DNA from: Sitta carolinensis
Taxonomy: Eukaryota > Chordata > Aves > Passeriformes > Sittidae
NCBI GenBank assembly: GCA_032173965.1
Contig: CM063287.1
Span: 9,863,859-9,927,858, forward strand
Length of the DNA stretch: 64,000 bases
Reading direction: 5' to 3'
Under the pieces are notes generated by a model that did no database searches, was not told the origin of the DNA, and saw nothing but the letters and a program-made list of their open reading frames with translations. Shown here piece after piece: positions 40,690 through 52,366 of this stretch. A program made the translations under genes and the position numbers. Numbering within the stretch: position 1 is the first letter of the stretch; the number at the start of each line of letters is the position of its first letter.

Positions 40690-40938
40690 TTGCTCAGGAG
40701 AGAGTGACAGGCACTGAAGAGCTCCACTGAGGCACACAGGGCTCTGCCTGCAGCCCAGCACTGGTGCCAAGCTCCAGACCTGGGCTCCAGCTGGACAACA
40801 AGGCCTGGGAATCGGGGCAGGATGTGCAGGGACAGGGAAGCTGTGCCCGAGGCCAAGGTGCAGGGCTGCCTCCTGCCCTGGGCTGGGGAGTGACAGGGGA
40901 TTCACCCGTGGGGAGAGGGCTGCAGCTGAGCCACAGAC
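40690..40938. other. GC-rich islet abutting a CR1 end
   Basis: About 250 bp of GC-rich, CpG-poor sequence in AT-rich surroundings, ending where the CR1 remnant at 40939 begins. Four overlapping frames of 65-92 codons on both strands run through it; none has a recognisable domain. They reflect the low frequency of stop codons in GC-rich DNA. It could be an unrecognised repeat or an old exon-like islet. Confidence 0.5.
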
Positions 40939-41022
40939 ATAGAATCATAGACCTCTCAAGCTGGGAAGACATTTAAGGTTGAGTCTGAGGGCTAACCCAG
41001 CACTGCTGGTTCGGAACACCTG
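40939..41022 (-). mobile_element. CR1 LINE 3'-end remnant
   Basis: ATAGAATCATAGACCTCTCA followed by CTGGGAAGACATTTAAGG, GAGTCTGAGGG and CTAACCCAGCACTGC follow the order of the avian CR1 3' end in reverse complement. The 3' terminus lies at 40939 and directly abuts a GC-rich islet. The element is 5'-truncated and cannot be followed past about 41020. Confidence 0.72.
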
Positions 41023-43774
41023 CATGTTTTTTGAGCACTTGAGGCAAAAGAGTTTTGGCAGAAAGCGAGCAGATTATAGCCCCAGGAAGGATGAGTGAAA
41101 AAGCAACGTGGGTTTAGACCTTGCAAGAAATCAATGATGCAAGGAGGGAAGAGCAGCCGGAAACTGCACTTAAACGAAGAGGTGGAACAGCTCCCAAGAC
41201 ATGGAAGCTGGAAATTGTGACTTCTAATAGCAGGAGAAATTCTCCTACTCTTCCCTCACATCTGAATATACAGGATTAATTCAGTTCTTGGCAGTTAATA
41301 GCCCAGGAAAGGGAAGAGAACAAATTTCACAAAAGGAGGCTTAAAAGACATCTCAGTTTGTAATGACGACTAAGAACCCCCTTGTCTCAGCTATCACTTG
41401 AGCTTCCAGCTCCAGGATTTTACATTTGGCCAGCTGCTCCCTTTACTGAGCAGTCTGTATTTGATTTCCTTTCAGTTAGGAACCAAATCCTAAAAACCCT
41501 GCATAATTTTAGGAATCTAATAACATAATGCTATTGTACATAGAACACTCGGAAAATCCTTCCTGCACCCAGCTACTTCCCAGTCTGAATGTTTAAAGGA
41601 TTTCCCAGCTCAGCTATGACTTCCCTTTTGGGTACTGGTGGTAGCTGCCGCCAAAATTCAGTGTATTTGATATTTTCATTTGTGCCTTTGATTATTACCT
41701 TTGTTACTGTTCTGGTTTTCTTTTTCTTGTTTTATACTATGTGTGCTTATAAGAAAATCTTCTAATTAATAATGAGAAAGGATTTTAACAAGTTTCCAGA
41801 ATTTGCCTTAAAGCCAACACTTAATTGGAGTCATACCAAATTACATTCGGCCTGACAGATAGCACATAGCTCACATGCATGGATCACTCCCCCCTTTGGA
41901 GTTAACTCTTGGCTGGCCTGAGTTAGTGCCACTTCGATAACAGCACTATACCAATTTCCAATTTCCAGTTCTTTAATGGTGCATAAGTTAAAAATAATAC
42001 AGCCATCTACTTAGAGCAATACAAAAACACTGATTGTCCAGACTGAGAACATTTTATCTTATTCCATTCTGAGCTGGGATTCACAGACCCTTTATGAACC
42101 ATGTTCTTAGAATTTAGGTGGTTTACCTCACCATATTCTGTATATGGAACCAAGAAAGCATCTTTCTTACACAATAGTGGAAAGTCTGAATGGATGTAAA
42201 TATTACATGATATAACTCACTTTGATATCAGGATGTATTTCAGGAGAAATGTCATTCACAATTCTAATTTCCTTGGAGAGTTAAAAGATTGCCCTGTGGA
42301 TTTCCCCACTCAAAATACCTTTGAGTATTTCCTATGATCTGCTGCTTCATTTATTCATGAAAAACTTCAGAATACTAAGAAAGATCAATATCAAAATTAG
42401 TTTTTAATTAGACACAACATAACATGACAGAGTTATTGACTGTATTTAACCTCAACCTACGAGTTTTACTGCATGGCTATGAAGGACACGATGTGGGAAG
42501 TGAGTGTTTCTGAAGCACTCTATTGTGTCCTCTAGCTTTTGTGCCATGCCAGGATGGAACCTGGACTTTCCCATGACTTTTGTCCAACTTTCATCTTTGT
42601 AAAGACACAAACAACAGTGCAGCCACTAATGAATTCCTAGCCACTCCTCTCATACTGTGGAGCAACACCTCAGGCATGCAATTCCCCCCCTCTTCTCGTG
42701 GCCTTACTCCCCATCCATTTCGGCGGCGGCTGCAGGTCCCATGTCCTGGCTCTGCTCTGGGAGCTGGCAAGAGGCCCCACTGAAATCAATGGTGAAATTA
42801 CTCTTTCATCTGAAGCTCCATATGGCAATATCCAACTGATTGCCAAAAAGAGAAATTATTCACAGCTATTAGCAACCTTTTCTCACACCACATTTTTCTT
42901 CAGTTGAAATGCCTTATCTTTTTTATTCTTTTAGCTCCCTATAAAATCGTAATGATTCCAAAGTTATAGTGAAAATCCATAAAGGTGTAACATCACATAG
43001 GTAATTATACTTTCTTTAGAAACTAAGATTCACAAATAAACATAATTTGAATGAAGCACTGAGAAATCAAGGTCTCTTTGATTAATCTATTTATATTTAG
43101 AAGTCTATGACTGATGTGTTAGTTTTTGAATGTCAAAACTTTTTTTATATTAAGGTGAAAATACATGCATATACAAGCAGCATTCATTATCTCTGGATAA
43201 TCAGCACAGGAAGAGACCCTGAATGTTAAATTCACCTGTGAAATTAAGAGAGAAAATTCCAAAGAGAGAGCAAAACAAATCAGATATGACTGACTCGGGC
43301 ATGACTGACACCTGATCATGCACTGATGGGTTTATAGCTCAGTAGCAAACAAAAATATAATAAAAGTCCAGCACGGTGTGGAAAGAAATAGAAAGACTTT
43401 GTGTTGTGCTAATGAGAACAAGTAACCTTTCAAACACAGAGCCCAGAGAGACAGGGGTTGAGCCATCCATTATTCAAACAGCAGCCAGCCCAGGCTTCTG
43501 AGGAACCAGCAATGTCTGTATTGCTCCTGCTTTTCTGGAGATACAACTTGCCAGAAGTTCTAGTCCTTACTAGGAATGTTATGAGCCAGAATTTGAATTC
43601 TATTTCTAATAACAATGACATTAGGAGATTTAGTGGAAATGCCTCATAAGAGTCTCATAGAAACTGAAGTCCATTGGACTGGCAGTATAAAAAAATGTCA
43701 GGAAGAGATTGATACATTTAAAATAAACTAAGGCTGTTCTTTCTCTAGTTTAGCCATACGTTTGTATAGGTTTG

Positions 43775-43775
<1 letters not shown>
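41023..43775. other. Unique non-coding sequence
   Basis: Three overlapping plus-strand frames of 60-69 codons at 42580-42907 cover a small CpG-containing patch (CGGCGGCGGCTGCAGG at about 42721). No domain is recognised. The rest is AT-rich and unremarkable. Confidence 0.6.
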
Positions 43776-43824
<49 letters not shown>

Positions 43825-43850
43825 TAATAATAACAACAATAACAATAATA
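43776..43850 (+). repeat. (AAT)n microsatellite
   Basis: About 25 triplets of ATA/AAT. The first ~45 bases are pure; the last ~30 carry AAC interruptions. It is preceded by a short duplication (TTTGTATAGG, TTTGTATAAT) that may have seeded it. The long pure stretch suggests length polymorphism between individuals. Confidence 0.98.
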
Positions 43851-46106
43851 GTCCCTTATGGCAATAGTAACATTTGTACACTACTTCTAAAAGAATGCAC
43901 TTTTCTAATAAATAAAATTCTCTTTGATTATAGATTTAATAATGAAGAAATAAATTCTAATCCTTATGCACTGAAATTGATTAATTATTCTGAATGTATA
44001 TTTCACAGTCCTTAAATAAGTATTGAAAAATAAAATTACTATGTCATTCAGTCTGTGATATTAGGGTTTTGGGGTTCTGGGTGAAGGAATTTGTTTCTCA
44101 CAAAGTTCTACAAAGCCACGGTGCAACGGCAAGGTTGTAGTTTATTAAAAAACAAAAAAGGAATAAGTTTTTCCACATGAAGAAAAGTTTTATGAAGGAT
44201 CTGAGAAACGCTTGTAAATACTGTATCAGCTTGCAGTTACAGTTTTTGTAACGGCAAATCTCCCAGAAGTTATAAGCTAAATCAATGTTTATTTGCACAT
44301 GTTATCTATGTTGCAGGCACTGCGGTAAATAATCTTATAACAAATACACTTACATGACCCTCTTTTTCATGTGTAAAACACAGGGAAATAAAGACTCAAG
44401 AAAGAAAATGTACTAATCCTTTCATATTGTGACATGCACACAACAATAACCATAGGCAGAATAAAATCCAAATCCATAATGCATGCTCACATCACAGTAG
44501 GATATGGACAAAATCCAACAGCATAAATTAACTTACTACCATGTCAGTGCTTCATTATGCACTAACAAATAAATTTTTAAAAGCCATAAAACAGAACAAT
44601 AGTTTACCCTGTTAAAAATATAAAAACAAACCACTGAACATAAAAAAGTTGATATTTTTGTCTTAAGGCTCTTCTTTTTTAATGCTATACTAAAAACTGT
44701 AGGAACAGATATTTTAAAACATCTCCTCCTCAGAGACAGTGAGAAAAAAACACTTAAATGAATGGGCAAGAGGAGGGCAGGGAGAAGCAAGAGAAAAGAA
44801 TCCCAGCAGATAACTCCATTCCAAAACCTTTAGATAAGCATGAAGTCTCATGGATGACAAGATAAATAAAACGTAACTCAACCCCTCTGTAAGCGTTGAA
44901 CAGCCTCCTAAATTGAAAAGTTATATTAGGTTTCAATACCCTTCATTTTGGAGAGAATTCAACAACACAAAGACACAAACAAAATAATATTCAGCAATGA
45001 GAACCTTCATAATGTGTAGCTGTAACAAGTGATACTATTTGATCTCCATAAGTCTAAAGGTCATGTTGATATCTAGTACTGAAGACTTTTGTACCAGAAA
45101 AATATCAAAGAAAGTCACACTAAATTTTTTACAGATTTCCAACTACAGATTATTTCAGCTTGAAGTGCAAAAGTAACGTAACTCTATATCCTTTCCACTT
45201 ATGCTCATACTTACCAAGAAATTCTACTTCTCTGTATAATCTTTTCCTCTTATGTATAATTTCACTAATTTAAACAAACAAACAAAGCAAACAAACATCA
45301 AACCAGAAAAACATAAAAACCCCAACAACAATTTTGAAAACATCTCCTAGGGATAGAGATTTGCCATGGCATAAAAACAGAGGATTTGCTCTTTTCTATT
45401 TTAAATTTGATGCTACAGGATCTTGCTGTAGGTTCGCCTTCGATGTTTATACATTAAAATGAAATTTGTTTTCATCCCTAAATGTGCATTTCTAGACCAT
45501 GGGGGAAATACATGCTGGTCCTATCAATTCCTTGGGTCTCACAGTAAAAGATATTTATATGTCTTCATTAAGGAACTTTTTCCTAAAATTTGCCATGTTA
45601 TCAATGAAGAGAACTCTAAAATTTATTCCAGAAACAAACTCATCTTTGGTCTATACAGACTATTGTTAATGTTCAATTGTCCATTCTTTCCACACCTTAA
45701 GTCTCTTTAGCTATTCTCTCCATCCTAAAATATTACGCATTCACTTGCTCAAAGGAATTCTTTCCAGCTGTTTTTTTCCGAAATCGTGTTCCTCGTGAAA
45801 GTGTGGCCTACATTTCTCTCTTAAATGTATGCACTTCCATTTCTCTGTGCTAAGGTACAGTTAATTCTTTAATTAAATTATTCTTTCCCAGATGGCTGAA
45901 GTCATATCTAGGGGATAGTTACAGCCCAAGAAACACAGCAGCATCTCTCCTCTAGCACAGGAAAAATTCTCAGGTGAAAAAATTCCCCCCTGAATATCAC
46001 AGGAGCACAAAGAGCTGTTCCAAATTCCACTGATTTCAGCATGAAATGGATTCAGCTCAGGAGACCTAAAGAGAACAACACAATTTCAATTCTCTGGGTA
46101 TCGTAA

Positions 46107-46124
46107 GGGAAGGGGGTGGGGGGG
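46107..46124 (+). promoter_or_regulatory. Potential G-quadruplex motif
   Basis: The 18 bases GGGAAGGGGGTGGGGGGG can be split into four runs of three G with loops of 2, 2 and 1 bases, fitting the usual G3+N1-7 definition (one G run is shared with a loop). It is isolated in AT-rich sequence, with no promoter or exon beside it. Confidence 0.55.
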
Positions 46125-49100
46125 AGAAGTTCCACTAATGACAGTGTGGGAGTAAAGCAATTGTTTCCACAACTCTCAAATCAAAACGCCCTAAATTATG
46201 TTTCAGACTGGGAAAAGCCTGAAACTGTAATGCAGATAAAAGAGGTTTAATGTTATGTATCCAGGTCTTATCAAAACAACGGGAAAAAATTCTAAACATG
46301 AAAACTCTAACCACACTTTGGACCCAAATATCCCTTAAAAAAATCTGACTGATGGTTTTCATGGTGGAAATTATCTTTGTTCAGTTTATTACCATTGTTC
46401 TAAAAGGCTCTGGCTATGATGTACATGATCTACATTTCTTTGTGTGAAGCTTGACAAATCCTCTAGATTACCTGCATACAAGTTAATACATTGGATAATT
46501 TTAGAACCTGCATTTTTATTTTCCCTACAAGTCTGACAGAACCCCTTTGATTTATCTGATTCCTTATATAACCATGTACACTTACAGGAGGGCACAAATG
46601 GTGAAATATCAGGTTTAATCAGACCTGCTGTTTCCAAATCTTCTTCGTGGAGTGCTTTGGTCTAGTGCAAACTTCCTCCTTTGCCCCTTCCTTTTCCACT
46701 CTACAGTCTAAGAAATTGTAAAAGCATCAAAGAAATGATAACACACAGCATCTCTGTTTGCCAACTTTTCTTTTTGAGATGAAACGGCAATTTAAAACAA
46801 TAACTGAAATTATACTGCAACAAAATGTAATTAGCTACAGCTAAAGAAAGAACACAACCCCTAAAAATGCTAAAGACACAGGAATATTGTGATTTGGGAA
46901 TAATGGGGCATGGCTGAGGCAGATCTACACATCTCTCAAACTGATTTATAATACAGTAAAAAGAGATTCTAGCTTTAGTTTCCCCAAAACTGTCAAAAAA
47001 CCCTCCACAAAATGCTTCCTAGTGTTTGCACTGTACAAATATGGGTGCCACATGTACAATCCTATTTGATTATTTCAAAAATCAAACAAGAAAAATAACG
47101 ACTATATTCTTTTTCTCCCTCAATTAAAAAAAAAAAACAAACAAAAAAGATTCCATGGGTTTTGCTCAGATTAGGTCCACCCCCCTGACTAAATCAAATA
47201 CATCTTAAAGGGTAAACAATCTCACCCTACCCACCCCACTACAACCTTCCCTTTTTAATAGTTATTCATTCCATGATAGGCTAACAGTGTGTGTGCTTGT
47301 AGATGATTTTCCTGTATTTTAGGGCTTTCATTCTGTTCACAGTTGAAACACCCACAGTAATCTCACTGACTGAGCAAGGACAGATCCTACTGCTTCTTGT
47401 TCTCCAGTCCCCTGCTATACCTAACTCTGTTAAATGTGGAAGATTCTAACAAGCTCTTGAAATTTCTGTGAAAGACAATGTTTCTTCCTCAGGGCTGGTA
47501 TATCAGTAGGTATGGAAGAGCTAAAAGCCAACTTGCCACATAATGAGAGATGTTTACAGAAGAGGCAAAGAAGCCAAGCATGCCTCCACTCCACACTGGT
47601 CAAATACCATTTCCCCAGCATTAGCAAACGAGCCTTTATGCACCAGCCTATCGTAAAACAGAGAAAAAGCTACTAATTGTACCCAGGTATTCAAAGAAAT
47701 CCACCTGCTGCACTTCATCTATTCCTTGTGGAACTCCACTGGGTTCTAGGATGAGATGTGGCCAATTGCTTGCTGGTCACGACTGGAAATGCAAAGGGCT
47801 GCCATGCTTAAGCCCCATTCCCCAAAGTGACAGCAATTCCTACTTACTCAGAACAATTCCTGGTGGACACAGGTATCTTAGAAATAGCTAGGGAGCACTA
47901 TGTGGAAAACAAGTAAGTCCTTGTTAGGGCTATTCTTAGAGGCAAAGGTGAAGTAGTTAAAATATATAGCCAACCATTCATAACAAAAAGTATTTTCTCC
48001 CTCAGTGAGGATGAAAATTGGATTCAATAGCAAAGCAATTTAAAGTGAATTTCCCACTCTGCAAAGTTGATATGGCATGCAGCAGATTATCTTCTGTCTG
48101 CAGGTACAACAATTAAATCCACTGAATAAAATTAAACTATCTGGGGTATGCTGATGAGTTCTGTTGCTATTTCTCCACCAATATATTTAATGAGGAATTG
48201 TGTCCAGTGTTTTGAGAACAAAGGACATTTTTACATCAATTCTTGTCAGCCTTTTTATTTGACAGACTTTTCTTCATCACTCTGGGGATTTATAGGGTTT
48301 AGTATAATGAATAAAAGAACTGGATTATTAAGTTTTGATATCTAAACTACAGCAGTGACCACTGAAGATATTATTTACTCTGTAATACCAAGAAAATTAT
48401 TTATTCCCTGAAGCATAAATATATTTCCTTTCTTTTTGTTTTGTACATTTAAAAATATTTTTTCAATGCAATCATCAATTACTAAGGGAGCTAGAATTTA
48501 AGAGCAAAAACGAATTTTTAGAGATTACTTAAATAGACACAGAAATAACAAGAGGTCTTTGCTCTCTTCACATTGAAAATAAAAACTGAATAAAAACTCA
48601 AAAGACAGTTTAAAAATGTCAGTTAAGAAATAATCTACAAGAACTATCTTTCTTTGTCAGAATTTTCTTTTCTCTTAAGAGAACTAGCTTATGGATCTAG
48701 GCATTAAGATATGTGAAGCCCCCAAAATCCGGGAAAAAAAAGTCAGCTGAAATATACTGCCAAGGACTGCAGTCCTATAACTTCTTTTGATTAGATTTCT
48801 AATTTTGATAGTGAGCTACGCTATGTCAATGGGGCTAAAGAATATTCTGGAATTCCACAGGACCTAAATATTTTGCTTCAATTTAGAATGAAGTGTGGAA
48901 CGTACTGTTCCATATGCCTCCTTTCTCCTCCTGATAGTTGATCTACCTGCCTGTCTTATCTGATTTAGATCCTGCTCTGCAAATCCCCCTCTGATTTGAA
49001 TCTAAAATGTGACACTTGGGGAAAGAATAACAACAGCACAGTACCATGAGCCTTCATCCAGCATCTACACCGAAAAAATTATTTCTACACACATAGTAAT

Positions 49101-51274
49101 TTGAATTTAAGATTTCACTAAGAAGGTAATTTCTTGATTTTTAATAAAACATAGCACAATTTGCTTTTAACATATGCCTTACATATAAATTCAGAAATAC
49201 TGACAGACTGCTTTGGAAGTATGGGGATCACAGTACAGAGTTTTGTTTTTTTTTTATTTCTAGCCTTTTCATCACAAAATTCCTAGACTGGATGATTGCA
49301 AGATACAAACAACTGCCTGTTCTCTATTCTCTTGAATTAAATTAAAGCAAATGATTCAGCAACAAAAGAAAGGAGAAGTGTGTCATTCTTGATATTATGA
49401 AACATACAACTACTCCAACTACTCATTCATTTTTGCATAGGCTCACAGAACCTGTTTGTGGTGATGTACTTTGGCTCCACTTGTGGCAAACTGCAGGAGA
49501 TGTGCCTGGTTACAATTCAGCAACACGTGGATGTTCAGTGTGGGGATGGATATGGACAAAGAACTTCTAGGAAGCAGCAAAGAGACAGTTCAATGGCAGG
49601 GATAACTCTGAAGGATTATTCAGTCTGAAGGGCCGAGGCACACAAGAGATGCTGAAGGCAGCAGGACACACACGGAGCATCATCTACGATTCCTTCTGTA
49701 TAGAACCGTGCTGTGAAGCCCCTGAATGATCAACATCTTCATAAAAAATATTCACATTTCTTGCTAAATTCAGTAGGAAAACTCCCTCTTGGGAAGACAA
49801 TGGAGATTACCTCAGAATCCTGAGCAAAATCACAGTAAGTATGTTAAATTATTTTGCTCTACAACTGCTTAGGCACAAAGCTGACAACTGAAGTATAACT
49901 GAGACAAAGTTCCATTTTGATGAATAACATAAAATTACTTTCTTTGCCCAAGAATTAGCAGCTTTTCAGCAAAGTAGCTCTGTTCTCACAGGAGGTTCTC
50001 AGGGGATTCCTTTACAGCTCCCCTTTTTAGAGGGACATGCTTTCCTACTCTGTAGCCCAGGTTACATGGGTGCTGACACCAAACAAACACAACAGAGAAT
50101 TTTCTACCTAGAATGTTTTTATACTTTATATAAACTCTTTGTAGACAATCCCTGAATCAGGCAGTAATATGCAAAAGAAAAAGGGATGCAGTGTTGTGTT
50201 GGCTAAGTGTTTGACAATGACTAAACAAGACAGTGTACCTGGAATGAGTTAATATGACAGATTCTGGTATCCAGGGAGCAATGAAGTGAGCTAAGAATAT
50301 TTAACATTTCTCTCAATATTTTTAAATTGTGTTTATTTACAACTTACAGATAAATTTGACTCAACCACACAAAACTCACACAAAAATATTAAAAGGTCAA
50401 TTGATTGAAATAATTCAATTCCTACTATTTAATGTCAATAGCTACAATTCATCCAATGTCAACTAATAACGGTGATCTGTAGGGGATCTTTGTTTCCCCA
50501 GTGAATAGGCACTAATTAAATTACTTCAACTACATTCACACTGTAAATGCTCAACTTTAAGAGCTACAGCCAATTCTCTCAGGATTAGCTGGGCACACTC
50601 CACCTGGAAAAACCTGAAAACTCACAGTAATTATGTAGTCTCCTTTCTTCTGCTTGCATTGAAAAATACTATCAGACTTAAAAGGTCATGTGCCACTTCA
50701 TCACATTTTTAGCTGGTGCAAAGGTCCATCATTAAAGAATGACAGAGAAACTCCTAAGGTATTCTAATCTCTTTCCAGGGTTATACCTGCCCATGGATTG
50801 CCTCACTTTGTAGCTTGACACTTTTCCTTTCTTACTTGGCCCTTGGCTGAGCTGAATACCATTTCAAAGTTTTCCTTCTTCTTGTAGATGGACAGAAATA
50901 TCAATGGATTTCAGCCATCTTTTGAATTTATATTGATGAGTAAAATAGAACTTTAAAAAAACCCCTAACAAAACAACAAAAAAAACCCCCAACCCTAAAG
51001 TGAGCAAAAGTGAAATATAAAGACTGCTATCATTTATTTGGAACTCTGAAGCATTTTATTATGAAAATTGGAAATTGCGCATTTTGTGCATTTGGTCCAG
51101 AGTTCTCTTTTAGTTCTCTCTCCATTTAAAGATATGGAAATAATGAACAAGCCTGGAAAGAGTGAAGGCTTAAAGAACATTGCACAGGCATTGGTAAAAA
51201 TTCCTTCACAACTTTTGGATCCTCTTTTGAGCCTGCAAATAGGTTCAGCAAATGGCAAAGCCGCAGTTGGGAAA

Positions 51275-51304
51275 GCACGTAGTGCTTCTCCACTTAGTGG
51301 AGAA
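51275..51304. repeat. Two adjacent small hairpins
   Basis: GCAC-GTA-GTGC (51275-51285) is followed directly by TTCTCCAC-TTA-GTGGAGAA (51286-51304), an 8-bp perfect stem with a 3-nt loop. Both loops are three bases and there is no spacer. The region also holds a 90-codon plus-strand frame (51068-51340) and an antisense 74-codon frame with no recognisable domain. Confidence 0.88.
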
Positions 51305-52287
51305 AACCCCTGGACTATTACATCACGATTTCAACTCTGAATCAATGCACCCATGAAGTTCAATATATCTGTTAATAAGTACAGACATGAGGGAGAAGAG
51401 ATAAACTGCCTGGTGTCTACAAAATCTCTGCATGAATTCTACCTGGCTAAGTAAAACAATCACCTGTAAGTTTTTTAAAATGAAAATTCTATTCATATTA
51501 CTCCAGAAAGCTTTTTTTAGAAGGTAAGCTTAATCTAAATAAAAAGTAAGCCAAACAGCTGCACAGAGTGAAATGTTTCAAAGAAATTCATCCCACTGTA
51601 CTCTTCTCAATGATACTTTGAATTCTTTTCAAAACTACTTGTCAGATTAAAGATTTTTCTCTTAAAAAAAAAAACAAACATAGATTTTTAGCACTCAATA
51701 TTTTACATGCTGAATAAATATTTTATAGGTTTGACAATGTCAATGATATTTGTATATAATTATATTGTATAAAAACACATTTCTTTGGCACGCTATACAA
51801 TCTTCAATATGTCAGCGGTGCAGAGAAAATGTAGCAGACATTATTTAATTAGTTGCATTCAAATAAAGCTTAGCAGAGCAAACATGAAAATATGGAACTT
51901 AGTCTTCTTTAGTTTCCAGAGGAACTGCAACAGATACAGAGTATCATTTTCTACTTATTATGGAAAGTAGAAAACTAAACACTATCAAGACCTTTGGAAT
52001 ACTGATGGTAAAACAAAGCCTTTTACCATAAATCCATAAAATTTAGCAGCAGATAGAAGAAAAAGTTATTACTTTGCTCATGTACTTCCAGCACTAGACC
52101 AGATTCAGCTATAGTTTTTACTTACTTTTAATATTCTCCTTGGTTAATCAAGGGTCATTCTTACTTATAGCATTTATTTAACCCCAATTCTGGTATATTT
52201 TTAATAAAAGAGTAAAGTAAATATGTGTAGTTTGACAATACTACTGCCTATAGGAGCCAAATGTAGCACTGAAGTTACTTAGGAATA

Positions 52288-52366
52288 TATTGCCTGATCC
52301 TGCAGCTGTTGAAGTTAATAGCAAGATTCCCCTGGATTTTCACAGAGAAAGGATTTTATTCCAAAG
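52288..52366. mobile_element. Possible old sauropsid repeat fossil
   Basis: CCTGATCCTGCAGCTGTTGA, then GAAGTTAATAGCAAGATTCC, then GGATTTTCACAGAGAAAGGA resembles a dispersed element common in reptile genomes. In that element GATCCTGC, 'GAAGTCAATGGCAA', 'GATTTCAGTGGG' and 'AGGATTT' blocks occur in this order. The match is partial and made from memory. It could also be chance or a conserved non-coding element derived from such a repeat. Confidence 0.35.

Larger units (their letters stand above)
43851..52287. other. Unique AT-rich non-coding sequence
   Basis: Frames are all under 91 codons and unrecognised. Apart from the G-rich motif at 46107 and the paired hairpins at 51275, I see only short A- or T-runs (for example 47126-47136 and 51664-51674) and an AAACAAAC-type low-complexity stretch near 45275-45300. 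Confidence 0.65.

Noticed and set aside
42721..42735. CGGCGGCGGCTGCAGG patch as a CpG-island promoter
   Set aside because: Only a handful of CpGs over a few dozen bases; too small, with no exon or core promoter element nearby.
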